From Enterobacter cancerogenus (lineage in GTDB: Bacteria > Pseudomonadota > Gammaproteobacteria > Enterobacterales > Enterobacteriaceae): 64,000 nt of DNA. Location of the stretch: assembly GCA_000773965.1 (NCBI GenBank), contig JRUP01000026.1, forward strand, positions 186,001 through 250,000, in the 5' to 3' direction. Below the pieces are notes generated by a model, which was not told the DNA's origin, searched no databases, and worked only from the letters and a program-made list of their open reading frames with translations. Within the stretch, counting starts at the first letter, position 1; the number at the start of each line of letters is the position of its first letter. Made by a program: the position numbers and the translations under genes. Shown here one piece after another: positions 9,771 to 18,789 of this stretch.

Positions 9771-10535
9771 ATGAAAACCGCGATACTGAGTGCATTACTT
9801 CTGGTGAGTGGAGCTGCGTCGGCGCAATCCCACCTCGACGAGATTCGTAGCAGTAAAACCCTGAAAGTCTGTACCACGGGAGACTACAAGCCTTACAGCT
9901 ATCTGCGCAGCGATGGGCAGTATGAAGGGCTGGATATCAGCATGGCGCAGTCACTGGCGGCGAGTCTGGGCGCCAAAGTGCAGTGGGTGCCGACCACCTG
10001 GAAAACCATGAGTGACGATTTCGTGGCGAAGCAGTGTGATATCGCGCTGGGTGGCGTGTCCGTTACCTTAAAACGCCAGCAGATTGCCTGGTTTGCCGAG
10101 CCGCTGGGTGTGGATGGCAAAATCCCGCTGGTGCGCTGTGATGATAAAGACAAATACCAAACCGTCGCGCAGATCAACAAGCCGAGCGTGCGGGTGATTG
10201 AACCCGCTGGCGGCACCAATGAAGCCTTTGTGCACAGCCACTTACCGCAGTCGACGCTGCAACTGGCCGATAACGTCGGTATTTTCCAGCAGCTGGTGGA
10301 TAAGAAAGCCGATGTGATGATTACGGATGCGTCCGAAGCATTGTTCCAGATGAAGCACTACCCGACGCTGTGCGCCATCAATCCGGATAAGCCGATGCAG
10401 TATGGTGAAAAAGCCTACATGATTCCGCGTGATGATATGAGCTGGAAACTGTATGTCGATCAGTGGCTACATCTCAGCACCGCCACCGGCGAATATGCGC
10501 AGATCGCCTCGCAGTGGCTGGGTGTGATTAAGTAA
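9771..10535 (+). CDS. pheC: periplasmic cyclohexadienyl dehydratase-like protein (PheC type)
   Basis: 254 aa with a signal peptide (cleavage after ASA near residue 18) and a type II solute-binding-protein fold. It matches Pseudomonas PheC in several places: TTGDYKPYSY, the LGAKV segment, VDGKIPL, PAGGTNE and TDASEALFQ (carrying the glutamate that aligns with the PheC catalytic residue), and TLCAINPDKP. PheC converts prephenate or arogenate to phenylpyruvate or phenylalanine in the periplasm. No ABC permease or ATPase lies beside it, which favours an enzyme over a transport receptor. A polar amino-acid binding protein remains the alternative. Confidence 0.7.
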   Translation: MKTAILSALLLVSGAASAQSHLDEIRSSKTLKVCTTGDYKPYSYLRSDGQYEGLDISMAQSLAASLGAKVQWVPTTWKTMSDDFVAKQCDIALGGVSVTLKRQQIAWFAEPLGVDGKIPLVRCDDKDKYQTVAQINKPSVRVIEPAGGTNEAFVHSHLPQSTLQLADNVGIFQQLVDKKADVMITDASEALFQMKHYPTLCAINPDKPMQYGEKAYMIPRDDMSWKLYVDQWLHLSTATGEYAQIASQWLGVIK

Positions 10536-10550
10536 ACTCAGGCCTGATGC

Positions 10551-10577
10551 ATCGCGCCGCTACTGGAGCGGCGCGAT
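10551..10577 (+). terminator. hairpin after the pheC-like gene
   Basis: Perfect 11-bp stem, ATCGCGCCGCT to AGCGGCGCGAT, loop ACTGG, followed by TATTGCG. It is very stable but the U-tract is poor. Confidence 0.6.
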
Positions 10578-10620
10578 TATTGCGTGGTTTAAAAGGGGCA
10601 ACGTGGCCCCATTCCTGCAC

Positions 10621-11484
10621 TCAGCGATACAAACTCGCTTTACCCAATCCACCAAACAGATTCATCTTGTAGCGAATCACTGCTTTGGCGGCGGTAATTG
10701 CTTCCGGATAAATCACATTGGGATCCCACCAGGTTTCACGCGCCAGAATTTCGCGCAGTTTAGCGAAGTAGGCGTACTTCATATCGCTGGAAATATTGAT
10801 TTTGCCCACGCCGAGGGTCACCGCCTCAGCAATCTCCGCATCCGGGTTAGCAGACCCCCCGTGCAGCACCAGCGGAATATCGGTGCGTTGAGCAATATCC
10901 TTCAGAATATGCATCTGCAGTTCCGGCTTCATATCTTTTGGATAGATACCGTGTGCGGTGCCAATTGCCACTGCCAATGTATCGACGCCGGTGCGTTGGA
11001 TAAAATCTTCTGCCTGCGCCGGTTCGGTATAGATCACTTTGCTAACGCCACCTTCCACGGTGGTGCCGGTATCGCCAATGGTGCCGAGTTCACCTTCCAC
11101 CGACACGCCCACCGAATGCGCCAGCTTCACCACCTCTTTGGTCAGCGCCACGTTCTCTTCGTACGGCAGCAGTGATCCATCGATCATCACTGACGTAAAT
11201 CCACATTGGATGGCGCGCAGCACCTGCGCAATCGATGCACCGTGGTCGAGGTGAATGGTGAAGGGCACTTTGCTCTTCAGCGTGCGTTCCCGCACATAGC
11301 CAAAGAATTCATCGGTCACAAACTCCAGCTCACTCGGGTGAATCGAGATGATCGCCGGAGTGTTGGTGGCTTCGGCTTCCTCCACCACGGCACGGATAAA
11401 GCAGCTGTCTGCCACGTTAAATGCGCCGATGGCGTAGCGGTGTTCACGAGTCGGTGCCAACATCTCTTTCATTGAAATCAACAT
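10621..11484 (-). CDS. class II ketose-bisphosphate aldolase (paralogue 1)
   Basis: 287-aa zinc-dependent class II aldolase of the FbaA/GatY/KbaY/YdjI family, expected to split a ketose 1,6-bisphosphate (tagatose or fructose type) into dihydroxyacetone phosphate and an aldehyde. Metal and catalytic motifs are visible: IHLDHG (about residue 80), VEGELGTIG, AIGTAHGIYP and LVLHGGS. GAGGAAA precedes the ATG at 11484. It is the last gene after the PTS genes but lies 227 nt beyond aldolase 2, so it may also have its own promoter. The true substrate depends on the sugar carried by the PTS, which is unknown. Confidence 0.82.
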   Translation of the reverse strand: MLISMKEMLAPTREHRYAIGAFNVADSCFIRAVVEEAEATNTPAIISIHPSELEFVTDEFFGYVRERTLKSKVPFTIHLDHGASIAQVLRAIQCGFTSVMIDGSLLPYEENVALTKEVVKLAHSVGVSVEGELGTIGDTGTTVEGGVSKVIYTEPAQAEDFIQRTGVDTLAVAIGTAHGIYPKDMKPELQMHILKDIAQRTDIPLVLHGGSANPDAEIAEAVTLGVGKINISSDMKYAYFAKLREILARETWWDPNVIYPEAITAAKAVIRYKMNLFGGLGKASLYR

Positions 11485-11711
11485 GTTAATATTTCCTCAA
11501 CGTGAGTTTTACCAGAGCCGACGCGTGCGCCGACCCGATGATGGATATAAAGGAAATGCTTCTGATTCCTGTCGCTGCGCGACTTATCGCGCTTTATCTT
11601 GCCGCTGCTTTAAATCGCGATGATCGAAGCGGCGTTTCAGGTGCGTATTCATGCGTCAAATCACGTGCGTTCGTTTCAGCGCTACGCATTTAGGGTGAGC
11701 GCGCCCGAGCA
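11485..11711. other. 227-bp gap between the two aldolase genes
   Basis: No coding region, clear terminator or known repeat is recognised. Given the tight spacing elsewhere in the operon, it may hold a second promoter or a processing site for the distal aldolase. Confidence 0.4.
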
Positions 11712-12563
11712 CTACGCTTTGCCAGCCGATCCCGACCAGCTCAGATACTCAATCACCACTTCACGGCAGGCGGATTCCATCAGCCCAAGCAGATCGGCCA
11801 GTTCCGCGTGCGGATGCTGTTTAAGCGCCTGCTCAACCGCGTTTTTACCGGCATCAAACACGGCGGCACCGACGTTAATCTTCGCCACACCGTACTGACT
11901 AACGCGGCGAATATCCTCGGCGGGTGTGCCCGAACCGCCATGCAGTGCCAATGGGCGTGTTGAGACCGCATGCAGCTCCTGCAAGCGCTGGAAATCAATC
12001 TTCGGCTTCACGCCCGCTGGATACAGCCCGTGCGCAGTGCCCACCGAAATCGCCAGCAAATCGATATCGGTTTGCTCAATAAACGGCAGCACGTCAGCAA
12101 CTTGCGTCATCTTCACCGACGCATCCGCCAGTTCATAAGTAGGTGCATCGGCGATATGCCCCAACTCGCCTTCGACGCAAACGCCAGCGGTGTGCGCCAT
12201 CTTCACTACCGCTGCGGTCTGGCGAATATTTTCGGCCAGCGGATCGGCAGAGGCATCGATCATCAGGCCGGTAAAGCCGGCGCGAAACGCCTGACCAATC
12301 AGCGGAAAGGCCTTGCCGTGGTCCAGCGCCAGCGCAACCGGTACCGTGGCGTTTTTCGCCAGCGCCTGCACCAGCGGCACCGCCACGGCAGGTGGGAAGT
12401 GCGTGCTGTGGCCCTGATAGACATTCAATATCAGCGGTGCGCGCTGTTGCTCGGCGGCCTGAATCGCCGCCCGCGCAGTTTCAAGGTTGAAGCAGTTTAT
12501 CGCCAGCACGGCATATTGCTGCTTAGCGGCGGCCTGAATCAGGTCATTCATCATGGCAAACAT
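11712..12563 (-). CDS. class II aldolase family protein (paralogue 2)
   Basis: 283 aa, the same superfamily as the gene at 10621 but clearly divergent. The class II metal and substrate motifs are present: LALDHGKA, VEGELGHIAD, SVGTAHGLYP and LALHGGSG. AAGGAG precedes the ATG at 12563, 9 nt after the EIIC stop. Two unlike aldolases with one PTS suggest either two subunits (as GatY needs GatZ, though GatZ differs) or two successive substrates. Activity is not proven by sequence alone. Confidence 0.8.
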   Translation of the reverse strand: MFAMMNDLIQAAAKQQYAVLAINCFNLETARAAIQAAEQQRAPLILNVYQGHSTHFPPAVAVPLVQALAKNATVPVALALDHGKAFPLIGQAFRAGFTGLMIDASADPLAENIRQTAAVVKMAHTAGVCVEGELGHIADAPTYELADASVKMTQVADVLPFIEQTDIDLLAISVGTAHGLYPAGVKPKIDFQRLQELHAVSTRPLALHGGSGTPAEDIRRVSQYGVAKINVGAAVFDAGKNAVEQALKQHPHAELADLLGLMESACREVVIEYLSWSGSAGKA

Positions 12564-12572
12564 GGTGGCTCC

Positions 12573-13664
12573 TTATTCCAGTGTGAATTTGATCTCTTCG
12601 TCGCGGACGCCAGGGGCTTCCACGTCATCGAACTCTTCATCTGCCTGCGTCACTGGCTTCTTCATCAGCGACAGCATCACGCCACACACCACGGTGCCGA
12701 TGCCCAGCGCCAGACAGAACATCAGCGGTTTGGTGAACAGCGGCACCACAAACATCCCGCCGTGCGGCACCGGCGCTTCGACGCCCCACACCATAATCAG
12801 CCCACCGGCGATGGCAGAGGCCACCACGCAGCTGCCGACCACACGCAGCAGGTCACGCGCCGCAATCGGAATCACCCCTTCGGTAATCATGCAGATACCC
12901 ATCGGGAAGGCGGCTTTCAGCGCCTCTTTCTCCGCTTTGGTGTACTTATGGCGCGTCAGCAGATACGACAGCGTGATGCCAAACGGCGGAATCATTGAGC
13001 CGACAAACTTCACTGCTTCCGGGCCATAAATCCCGTCGACCAGCATGCCGTCGGCGAACAGCGACATGGTTTTGTTAATGGGGCCGCCGAAGTCAAAAGT
13101 CGCCATCGCACCCAGCACCGCACCCAGCACAAACTTCGATCCGCCCTGCATCGATTCCAGCAGATGAATCAGCGCCTTCTGCAGCCAGACAATCGGCTGG
13201 CCAATGAAGGTCATCATCAACAGACCTGCGATGATGGTGCTCAACACCGGCAGCACCATAATCGGCATCAACCCCTGCATCGACTGCGGCAGCTTAATGG
13301 TGCGGCGCAACAGCAATACCGTGTAACCCACCAGGAAGCCGCCGAGCATACCGCCGATAAAACCGGTGCCGATCTGCCCGCAGATAAAACCGACGATCAA
13401 ACCGGGCGCAAAACCGGGACGATCGGCGATGGAGTAGGCGATGGCCGCGCTGATCAGCGGCACGATCAAGCCCATGCCCCAGCCGCCGATCTGATTCAAC
13501 ATCCAGGCGATAGTGCCGGTTTGCTTGCCGACATCCGGCCCGCCAATCACCTGGCCGAGCGCGATACAGATCCCGGCGGCGACGATCAGCGGGATCATCC
13601 AGGATATCCCGGTGAGCAAGTGACCTTTGATCTCCTGCCCGTACTGACGTTTGTTGTCGTTCAT
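12573..13664 (-). CDS. PTS fructose-family EIIC permease
   Basis: 363-aa polytopic membrane component of a fructose-type phosphotransferase system, which carries a sugar across the inner membrane while EIIB phosphorylates it. Many hydrophobic segments are present, with family features such as GFIGGMLGGFLVGY and FDFGGPINK. The length is typical of separate EIIC subunits (FrwC/FryC type). GAGGAGA precedes the ATG; the gap to EIIB is 11 nt. The cargo is not deducible. Confidence 0.88.
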   Translation of the reverse strand: MNDNKRQYGQEIKGHLLTGISWMIPLIVAAGICIALGQVIGGPDVGKQTGTIAWMLNQIGGWGMGLIVPLISAAIAYSIADRPGFAPGLIVGFICGQIGTGFIGGMLGGFLVGYTVLLLRRTIKLPQSMQGLMPIMVLPVLSTIIAGLLMMTFIGQPIVWLQKALIHLLESMQGGSKFVLGAVLGAMATFDFGGPINKTMSLFADGMLVDGIYGPEAVKFVGSMIPPFGITLSYLLTRHKYTKAEKEALKAAFPMGICMITEGVIPIAARDLLRVVGSCVVASAIAGGLIMVWGVEAPVPHGGMFVVPLFTKPLMFCLALGIGTVVCGVMLSLMKKPVTQADEEFDDVEAPGVRDEEIKFTLE

Positions 13665-13675
13665 GATGGATCTCC

Positions 13676-13990
13676 TCAGGCACGCGCCAGTGAATCCGCC
13701 ACTTTTTCGAGGAATTTCACCGGTGACTTGATCACCACTTCGGTTTTCACTCGTACGATGGGTTTGCCCTGAAAGCGTTCTTCACCGTTGATCTTCACAT
13801 CAATGGCGAGGATCACCACGTCAGCGGCGGCGATGTCTTCACGCGTCAACGCGGTTTCAGTGCCGATGGTGCCCTGAGTTTCAACGTGAATGGTGTGGCC
13901 CAGTGCATGAGCGCCTTTGATCAGTTTTTCACGCGCAATATAGGTATGCGCGATGCCTGCCGTGCAGGCCGCTACACAGACGATATTCAT
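13676..13990 (-). CDS. PTS fructose-family EIIB
   Basis: 104-aa cytosolic EIIB that passes phosphate from EIIA to the incoming sugar. The phospho-acceptor is Cys9 in the ACTAGIAHTYIA motif, which replaces the more common CPTGIAHT. GAGGTGA precedes the ATG. It sits between EIIA and EIIC as an independent subunit. Confidence 0.9.
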   Translation of the reverse strand: MNIVCVAACTAGIAHTYIAREKLIKGAHALGHTIHVETQGTIGTETALTREDIAAADVVILAIDVKINGEERFQGKPIVRVKTEVVIKSPVKFLEKVADSLARA

Positions 13991-14014
13991 GTGTCACCTC
14001 AAAGAGTTAGGGGA

Positions 14015-14485
14015 TTAACAGAGGTCGGTTTCGGCGTACTGGCTAAACAGCCGGATGATATTGCTGGGGTCGTTTTCCACCAGCAGTTGGGCTATCACCT
14101 CATCATCGGCCAGCGCGCTGGCCACCTGCGACAACAGGCGAATATGGGTGGTGTTCTGATCTTCCAGTCGCACCGCGAACAGGATGATGCAGCGCACCTG
14201 GCTGCCATCGAGCGTTTCCCACGGAATATCCTGTTGGGTACGACCAATGGCTAATGTGGTGTGTTGGACGGCGGAAGACTTGCCGTGCGGAATGGCAACG
14301 TGGTTTTCGAACCCGGTTGAGCCCTCAGCTTCACGCAGCCAGACATCTTCAATAAAGGCTGCACGATCGGTGATGGCGCCGTCCTGATACAGCAGATCGG
14401 TCAGTTCGTTGATCACTTCTTCTTTGGTTGTGGCGGTGAGCGCCAGGTTAACGCGGCGTGGCGTCAGAATGCGGGAAATGTCCAT
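14015..14485 (-). CDS. PTS fructose-family EIIA
   Basis: 156-aa EIIA (PTS EIIA type 2). The phosphorylated histidine is His67 in HVAIPHGKSS. The frame can be extended to a TTG at 14503, but the ATG at 14485 has a GAGGT Shine-Dalgarno 7 nt upstream and gives the normal N terminus. It receives phosphate from HPr or FPr and may also phosphorylate the PRD regulator encoded just upstream, linking sugar flux to transcription. Confidence 0.88.
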   Translation of the reverse strand: MDISRILTPRRVNLALTATTKEEVINELTDLLYQDGAITDRAAFIEDVWLREAEGSTGFENHVAIPHGKSSAVQHTTLAIGRTQQDIPWETLDGSQVRCIILFAVRLEDQNTTHIRLLSQVASALADDEVIAQLLVENDPSNIIRLFSQYAETDLC

Positions 14486-14503
14486 GGGTTTTACCTCATT
14501 CAA

Positions 14504-16066
14504 TTAATGTTCAGCCAACGCGCAGTGCGCGCCGTCCGGCAGTTGGCTGCCAATCATGGCGTCAGTCACCCGCCGGATATCGTCATCGTTAAAAAATGCA
14601 CTCACATACACTGCTGGGATTGGCCCGGCGTTGAGATGGATAGTGGTGATCACTAAATCCACTGTCTGGTTCTGACAAAACGCGGCGTGATTGCTGGCAG
14701 AGACCACACCCGCAATTTCCCAGTCAGGGAACGCCCGCAAGATGCGGCTCTTCAGCAGATGCGACGTCCCCACGCCGCTGGAACACACCACCAGAATGCG
14801 TTTATGGGCAATTTGCCGCTCCAGCGCGGCCTGGAAATGCACGCAGAGATAACCGATTTCGTCGTCAGCCACTGGCGAAAGCCCGTAAGTGCGAGCGGTT
14901 AATTGCATCGCCTGGTGCGTTAACGAAAATATGCCTTTCATTTCCTGCTGAATATCCTCCAGCAGCGGATTGCGAATATGAATATGATATTTGAGTCGAT
15001 TTAATAGTGGCTTTATATGCACCAGTAAGCCGTCAAATAATAATCGGTCCTGCGCTAAATCTTGCTGAATAAAGGCTGCAAAACGATCAATTAATTCACA
15101 GGTTATTTTTACGGACTCTGCGGTGCAGAATTGATTATGCATCGGCGCATTATCGCCGCGCTCTTCCACCACAATGCCGGATGACACGATATATTGATAA
15201 ATAAAACCCACTTCATCGGCGGGCAGGGCACAGCACATCCGCTGTTCAATCTGCGTCACCATTTGCTGGGCAATCAGTAAAATGCGCTGATCGAGATCCT
15301 GCATTGTGGCCAGAGTTGCCAGTGCCAGCGCATTCCCCTGCGCCATCCGGTGCATCATGATCAGAATATGGGTGCAGAGATTCAGATACCAGGCATCGCC
15401 TAGCGGGTAACTGAGTTGCTGCTCCATCTGTTGCAGCAGAGTCTGCACAAAAGCCACATCCTCATCGCCAAAATAATGCACCAGCGCCTGCTGGCTGCCG
15501 GGATCGAGACGCGGCAACAGCGGCGTACCGGCAACGTTTTGCTGCATCACATCATTGATCAGGGAGACCATTGCCTGACGCAGCGCCTGTTCGTTGCCTT
15601 CGATATGGGTGCCACCTGGCCCACGTTGCAGTGACAAACCCAACGGTTGTAGCCACTCTTCAATCACCTTCAGGTCATTCACAATCGAGGCGTGGCTGAT
15701 AAAATAGCGTTCCGACAGCTTACTGATAGAGGTCGCACGCGGGGCGTCACTCAGCAACTGCGAGGCAATTTTTACTCTGCGGCTGTTTTGCCCCAGCGCA
15801 TCGGCACTGCTTTCATCGCCGTTGAGTTGCTGCTCCAGTTGCAGGCGCTGCTGGATATCATCAACCCGCAAACGCACGCCGCGGCCTGGGGTTTTCTCCA
15901 GCGTCAGTGACCAGCTCCCAAGCCAGCTTTCCAGCCACTGCAAGTCGCGCTGAATCGTCTTTTCTGACACGCCCAACTGTAGGGCTAATTCTCTGATCGG
16001 CTGCGGTGCAGCATGTTGCAACAGCAGTTTGACTAAACGGTGTTGTCGCGAAGTCAGTATTTGCAT
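14504..16066 (-). CDS. PRD-domain PTS regulator (BglG/MtlR-type activator)
   Basis: 520 aa. N-terminal helix-turn-helix (about 1-60, VKLLLQHAAPQPIRELALQL, then TIQRDLQWLE), a second HTH (about 90-160), two PTS regulation domains with conserved histidines (about 190-400), and an EIIB-like domain (VCSSGVGTSHLL near 430). It is therefore a DNA-binding PRD activator like MtlR rather than an RNA antiterminator. It is the first gene of the operon and is separated from EIIA by 18 nt, so it probably activates its own transcription and that of the PTS and aldolase genes, with activity set by EIIB/HPr phosphorylation. Confidence 0.85.
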   Translation of the reverse strand: MQILTSRQHRLVKLLLQHAAPQPIRELALQLGVSEKTIQRDLQWLESWLGSWSLTLEKTPGRGVRLRVDDIQQRLQLEQQLNGDESSADALGQNSRRVKIASQLLSDAPRATSISKLSERYFISHASIVNDLKVIEEWLQPLGLSLQRGPGGTHIEGNEQALRQAMVSLINDVMQQNVAGTPLLPRLDPGSQQALVHYFGDEDVAFVQTLLQQMEQQLSYPLGDAWYLNLCTHILIMMHRMAQGNALALATLATMQDLDQRILLIAQQMVTQIEQRMCCALPADEVGFIYQYIVSSGIVVEERGDNAPMHNQFCTAESVKITCELIDRFAAFIQQDLAQDRLLFDGLLVHIKPLLNRLKYHIHIRNPLLEDIQQEMKGIFSLTHQAMQLTARTYGLSPVADDEIGYLCVHFQAALERQIAHKRILVVCSSGVGTSHLLKSRILRAFPDWEIAGVVSASNHAAFCQNQTVDLVITTIHLNAGPIPAVYVSAFFNDDDIRRVTDAMIGSQLPDGAHCALAEH

Positions 16067-16210
16067 TCGGTCACCCTTTATTTTGGCAAAGCGTTTTTAA
16101 GATTATTTCCTCGTTATCTATTTCTTCATGCCAGAAATCAGGAGCGCAATATTGATGTCTTATGGAGTATAAATTTAGGAAAGGACGGTGTAAGCAACAA
16201 TACTAAATGT

Positions 16211-16228
16211 TGTCCATGATTACGGACA
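16211..16228. promoter_or_regulatory. inverted repeat upstream of the PTS operon
   Basis: TGTCC (16211-16215) and GGACA (16224-16228), spaced by 8 bp, lie about 145 bp before the regulator start. The spacing suits a dimeric regulator, possibly the PRD protein itself. Short arms make chance plausible. Confidence 0.3.
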
Positions 16229-16296
16229 GCTTTAATACACCTGAAATAGTTAATAATTAATTGCGATCATGCTCACATATTAATGGGGATATTCAT

Positions 16297-16312
16297 TGTG
16301 ATATTGATCTCA
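16297..16312. promoter_or_regulatory. candidate CRP site upstream of the PTS operon
   Basis: TGTGA-6-TCTCA at 16297-16312, one mismatch from TGTGA-N6-TCACA. Sugar PTS operons are usually under catabolite control, so it may serve the minus-strand operon; it is also about 165 bp before parC. The rest of 16067-16477 is AT-rich with no gene. Confidence 0.4.
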
Positions 16313-16477
16313 TTCCTTTTTCATTTTCCAACCGATATCACGTTATTTAATGCCATACGATTCTGCCTGCGGTCATTGGCTTCCCTGTGACTAACTCGCA
16401 CGAATAAGGTACTATCCTCGCCAAATGAGCGCCGGATGCCCCGCCGTTGCGGGCCACGAAGTGAGGATGCGAGCTTA

Positions 16478-18751
16478 ATGAGCGAATTGACGCAGGATGG
16501 TGCAGAGCGTCTTGCCCTGCACAAATTTACGGAAAACGCGTACCTGAACTACTCCATGTACGTGATCATGGACCGCGCACTGCCGTATATCGGCGATGGC
16601 CTCAAGCCGGTGCAGCGCCGAATTGTATACGCGATGTCGGAACTGGGCCTCAATGCCAGCGCCAAATTCAAAAAATCTGCCCGTACCGTCGGTGACGTAT
16701 TAGGTAAATACCATCCGCATGGCGACAGCGCCTGCTATGAAGCGATGGTGTTGATGGCACAGCCGTTCTCCTATCGCTATCCGCTGGTGGATGGTCAGGG
16801 CAACTGGGGTGCGCCGGACGATCCCAAATCCTTCGCCGCGATGCGTTACACCGAGTCACGCCTCTCCAAATATGCTGAGATTTTGCTGGGCGAGTTGGGA
16901 CAAGGCACGGTCGATTACATCCCGAACTTTGACGGCACCATGCAGGAGCCGAAGATGTTGCCGGCACGTCTGCCGAATATCCTGCTGAACGGCACCACCG
17001 GTATCGCCGTGGGCATGGCCACCGATATCCCACCGCACAACCTGCGTGAAGTGGCGGAAGCGGCGGTGAAGCTGATCGACAAACCCAACACCACGCTGGA
17101 TGAGTTGCTGGATATTGTGCAGGGCCCGGATTATCCGACCGAAGCCGAGATCATCACGCCGCGCAGCGAGATCCGCAAAATCTACCAAAGCGGGCGCGGT
17201 TCGATCCGTCAGCGCGCGGTGTGGAAGAAAGAAGATGGCGATGTGGTGATCACTGCACTGCCGCACCAGGTTTCCGGTGCGCGCGTGCTGGAGCAGATCG
17301 CTAACCAGATGCGCAATAAAAAGCTGCCGATGGTGGAAGATCTGCGTGATGAATCCAACCACGAGAACCCAACGCGTCTGGTGATTGTGCCACGCTCGAA
17401 TCGTGTGGATGTGGAGCAGGTGATGAATCATCTGTTTGCCACCACCGATCTGGAAAAGAGTTATCGCGTTAACCTGAATATGATTGGGCTGGATAACCGT
17501 CCTGCGGTGAAAAACCTGCTGGAGATCCTGTCTGAATGGCTGGTGTACCGTCGCGATACCGTGACACGCCGCCTGAACTATCGTTTAGAGCGCGTGCTGC
17601 GCCGCCTGCATATCCTCGAAGGTTTGCTGGTGGCGTTCCTCAACATTGATGAAGTGATTCACATCATCCGTACCGAGGACGAGCCTAAGCAAGTGCTGAT
17701 GTCGCGCTTTGAACTCAGCGATACGCAAGCCGAATCCATTCTGGAACTGAAACTGCGCCATCTCGCCAAACTGGAAGAGATGAAGATTCGTGGTGAGCAG
17801 GCGGAGCTGGAGAAAGAGCGCGATCAGCTGCAGGCGATTCTGGCGTCTGAGCGCAAGATGAGCAACCTGCTGAAGAAAGAGCTGCTGGCGGATGCGCAAG
17901 CTTATGGCGATGATCGTCGTTCGCCGCTGCATGAGCGCGAAGAAGCCAAAGCGCTGAGCGAAACCGAGCTGGTGAGTGCTGAGCCGGTGACGATTGTGCT
18001 GTCGCAGATGGGCTGGGTGCGCAGCGCCAAAGGCCACGATATCGATCCAACCGGTCTCAGTTACAAAGCCGGTGACAGTTACCTCGCCGCCGCACGCGGT
18101 AAGAGCAATCAGCCAGTGGCCTTTATCGACTCCACCGGCCGTAGTTATACGCTGGATCCAACCTCGTTGCCGTCGGCGCGCGGGCAGGGCGAGCCGCTGA
18201 CCGGCAAACTGACGCCACCGCCAGGTGCCGCGTTTGAACAGGTGCTGATGGAAGCGGACGACCAAAAACTGTTGATGGCCTCCGATGCGGGTTACGGCTT
18301 TATCTGTACCTTTGCCGATTTGATTTCGCGCAACCGCGCCGGTAAAGCGCTGCTAACGTTGCCAGACAATGCCAAAGTGATGACGCCAATGGCGGTGCAT
18401 TCGGGCGATGATATGCTGCTGGCGATTACCCAGGCCGGACGTATGTTGATGTTCCCGGTGGGCGATCTGCCACAGATGTCGAAAGGCAAAGGTAATAAAA
18501 TCATCTCTATTCCATCAGCGGATGCCGCTGCGGGCGTGGATAAGCTGCAGTGGTTGCTGATTCTGCCGCCGGGCAGTTCGATTACCCTGTATGTCGGCAA
18601 GCGTAAGCTGATTATGCGCGATGAAGATCTGCAAAAAGTGCGTGCCGATCGCGGTCGTCGTGGCAGCGTGTCGCGTGGCCTGCAGCGCATTGATAGCGTG
18701 GAAGTGAACGCGCCAGCGCGCCCGAAAAGTGACGCCAGTAGCGAAGAATAA
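16478..18751 (+). CDS. parC: DNA topoisomerase IV subunit A
   Basis: 757-aa DNA-cleaving subunit of topoisomerase IV, acting with ParE. The active-site tyrosine is in [10 protein letters not shown] (about residue 124). The quinolone-determining segment [11 protein letters not shown] is wild type at the positions equal to E. coli Ser80 and Glu84 (here 84 and 88). The C-terminal beta-pinwheel follows from about 500. A frame open from 16436 adds 14 residues, but ATG 16478 with GAGGA at 16463-16467 matches the family. It has about four extra residues near the N terminus relative to E. coli. Confidence 0.97.
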   Translation: MSELTQDGAERLALHKFTENAYLNYSMYVIMDRALPYIGDGLKPVQRRIVYAMSELGLNASAKFKKSARTVGDVLGKYHPHGDSACYEAMVLMAQPFSYRYPLVDGQGNWGAPDDPKSFAAMRYTESRLSKYAEILLGELGQGTVDYIPNFDGTMQEPKMLPARLPNILLNGTTGIAVGMATDIPPHNLREVAEAAVKLIDKPNTTLDELLDIVQGPDYPTEAEIITPRSEIRKIYQSGRGSIRQRAVWKKEDGDVVITALPHQVSGARVLEQIANQMRNKKLPMVEDLRDESNHENPTRLVIVPRSNRVDVEQVMNHLFATTDLEKSYRVNLNMIGLDNRPAVKNLLEILSEWLVYRRDTVTRRLNYRLERVLRRLHILEGLLVAFLNIDEVIHIIRTEDEPKQVLMSRFELSDTQAESILELKLRHLAKLEEMKIRGEQAELEKERDQLQAILASERKMSNLLKKELLADAQAYGDDRRSPLHEREEAKALSETELVSAEPVTIVLSQMGWVRSAKGHDIDPTGLSYKAGDSYLAAARGKSNQPVAFIDSTGRSYTLDPTSLPSARGQGEPLTGKLTPPPGAAFEQVLMEADDQKLLMASDAGYGFICTFADLISRNRAGKALLTLPDNAKVMTPMAVHSGDDMLLAITQAGRMLMFPVGDLPQMSKGKGNKIISIPSADAAAGVDKLQWLLILPPGSSITLYVGKRKLIMRDEDLQKVRADRGRRGSVSRGLQRIDSVEVNAPARPKSDASSEE

Positions 18752-18789
18752 GACTGACCAGGCAATGGATTGCCCAACTTGAGGAAGCT

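Noticed and set aside
11970..12998. 342-codon open frame on the + strand opposite aldolase 2 and EIIC
   Set aside because: It is antisense to two well-supported genes, has histidine/arginine/glutamine-rich composition typical of shadows of GC-rich genes, and no credible ribosome site.
17585..18265. 226-codon minus-strand frame inside parC
   Set aside because: A shadow of the conserved parC frame; no domain or motif is recognisable.
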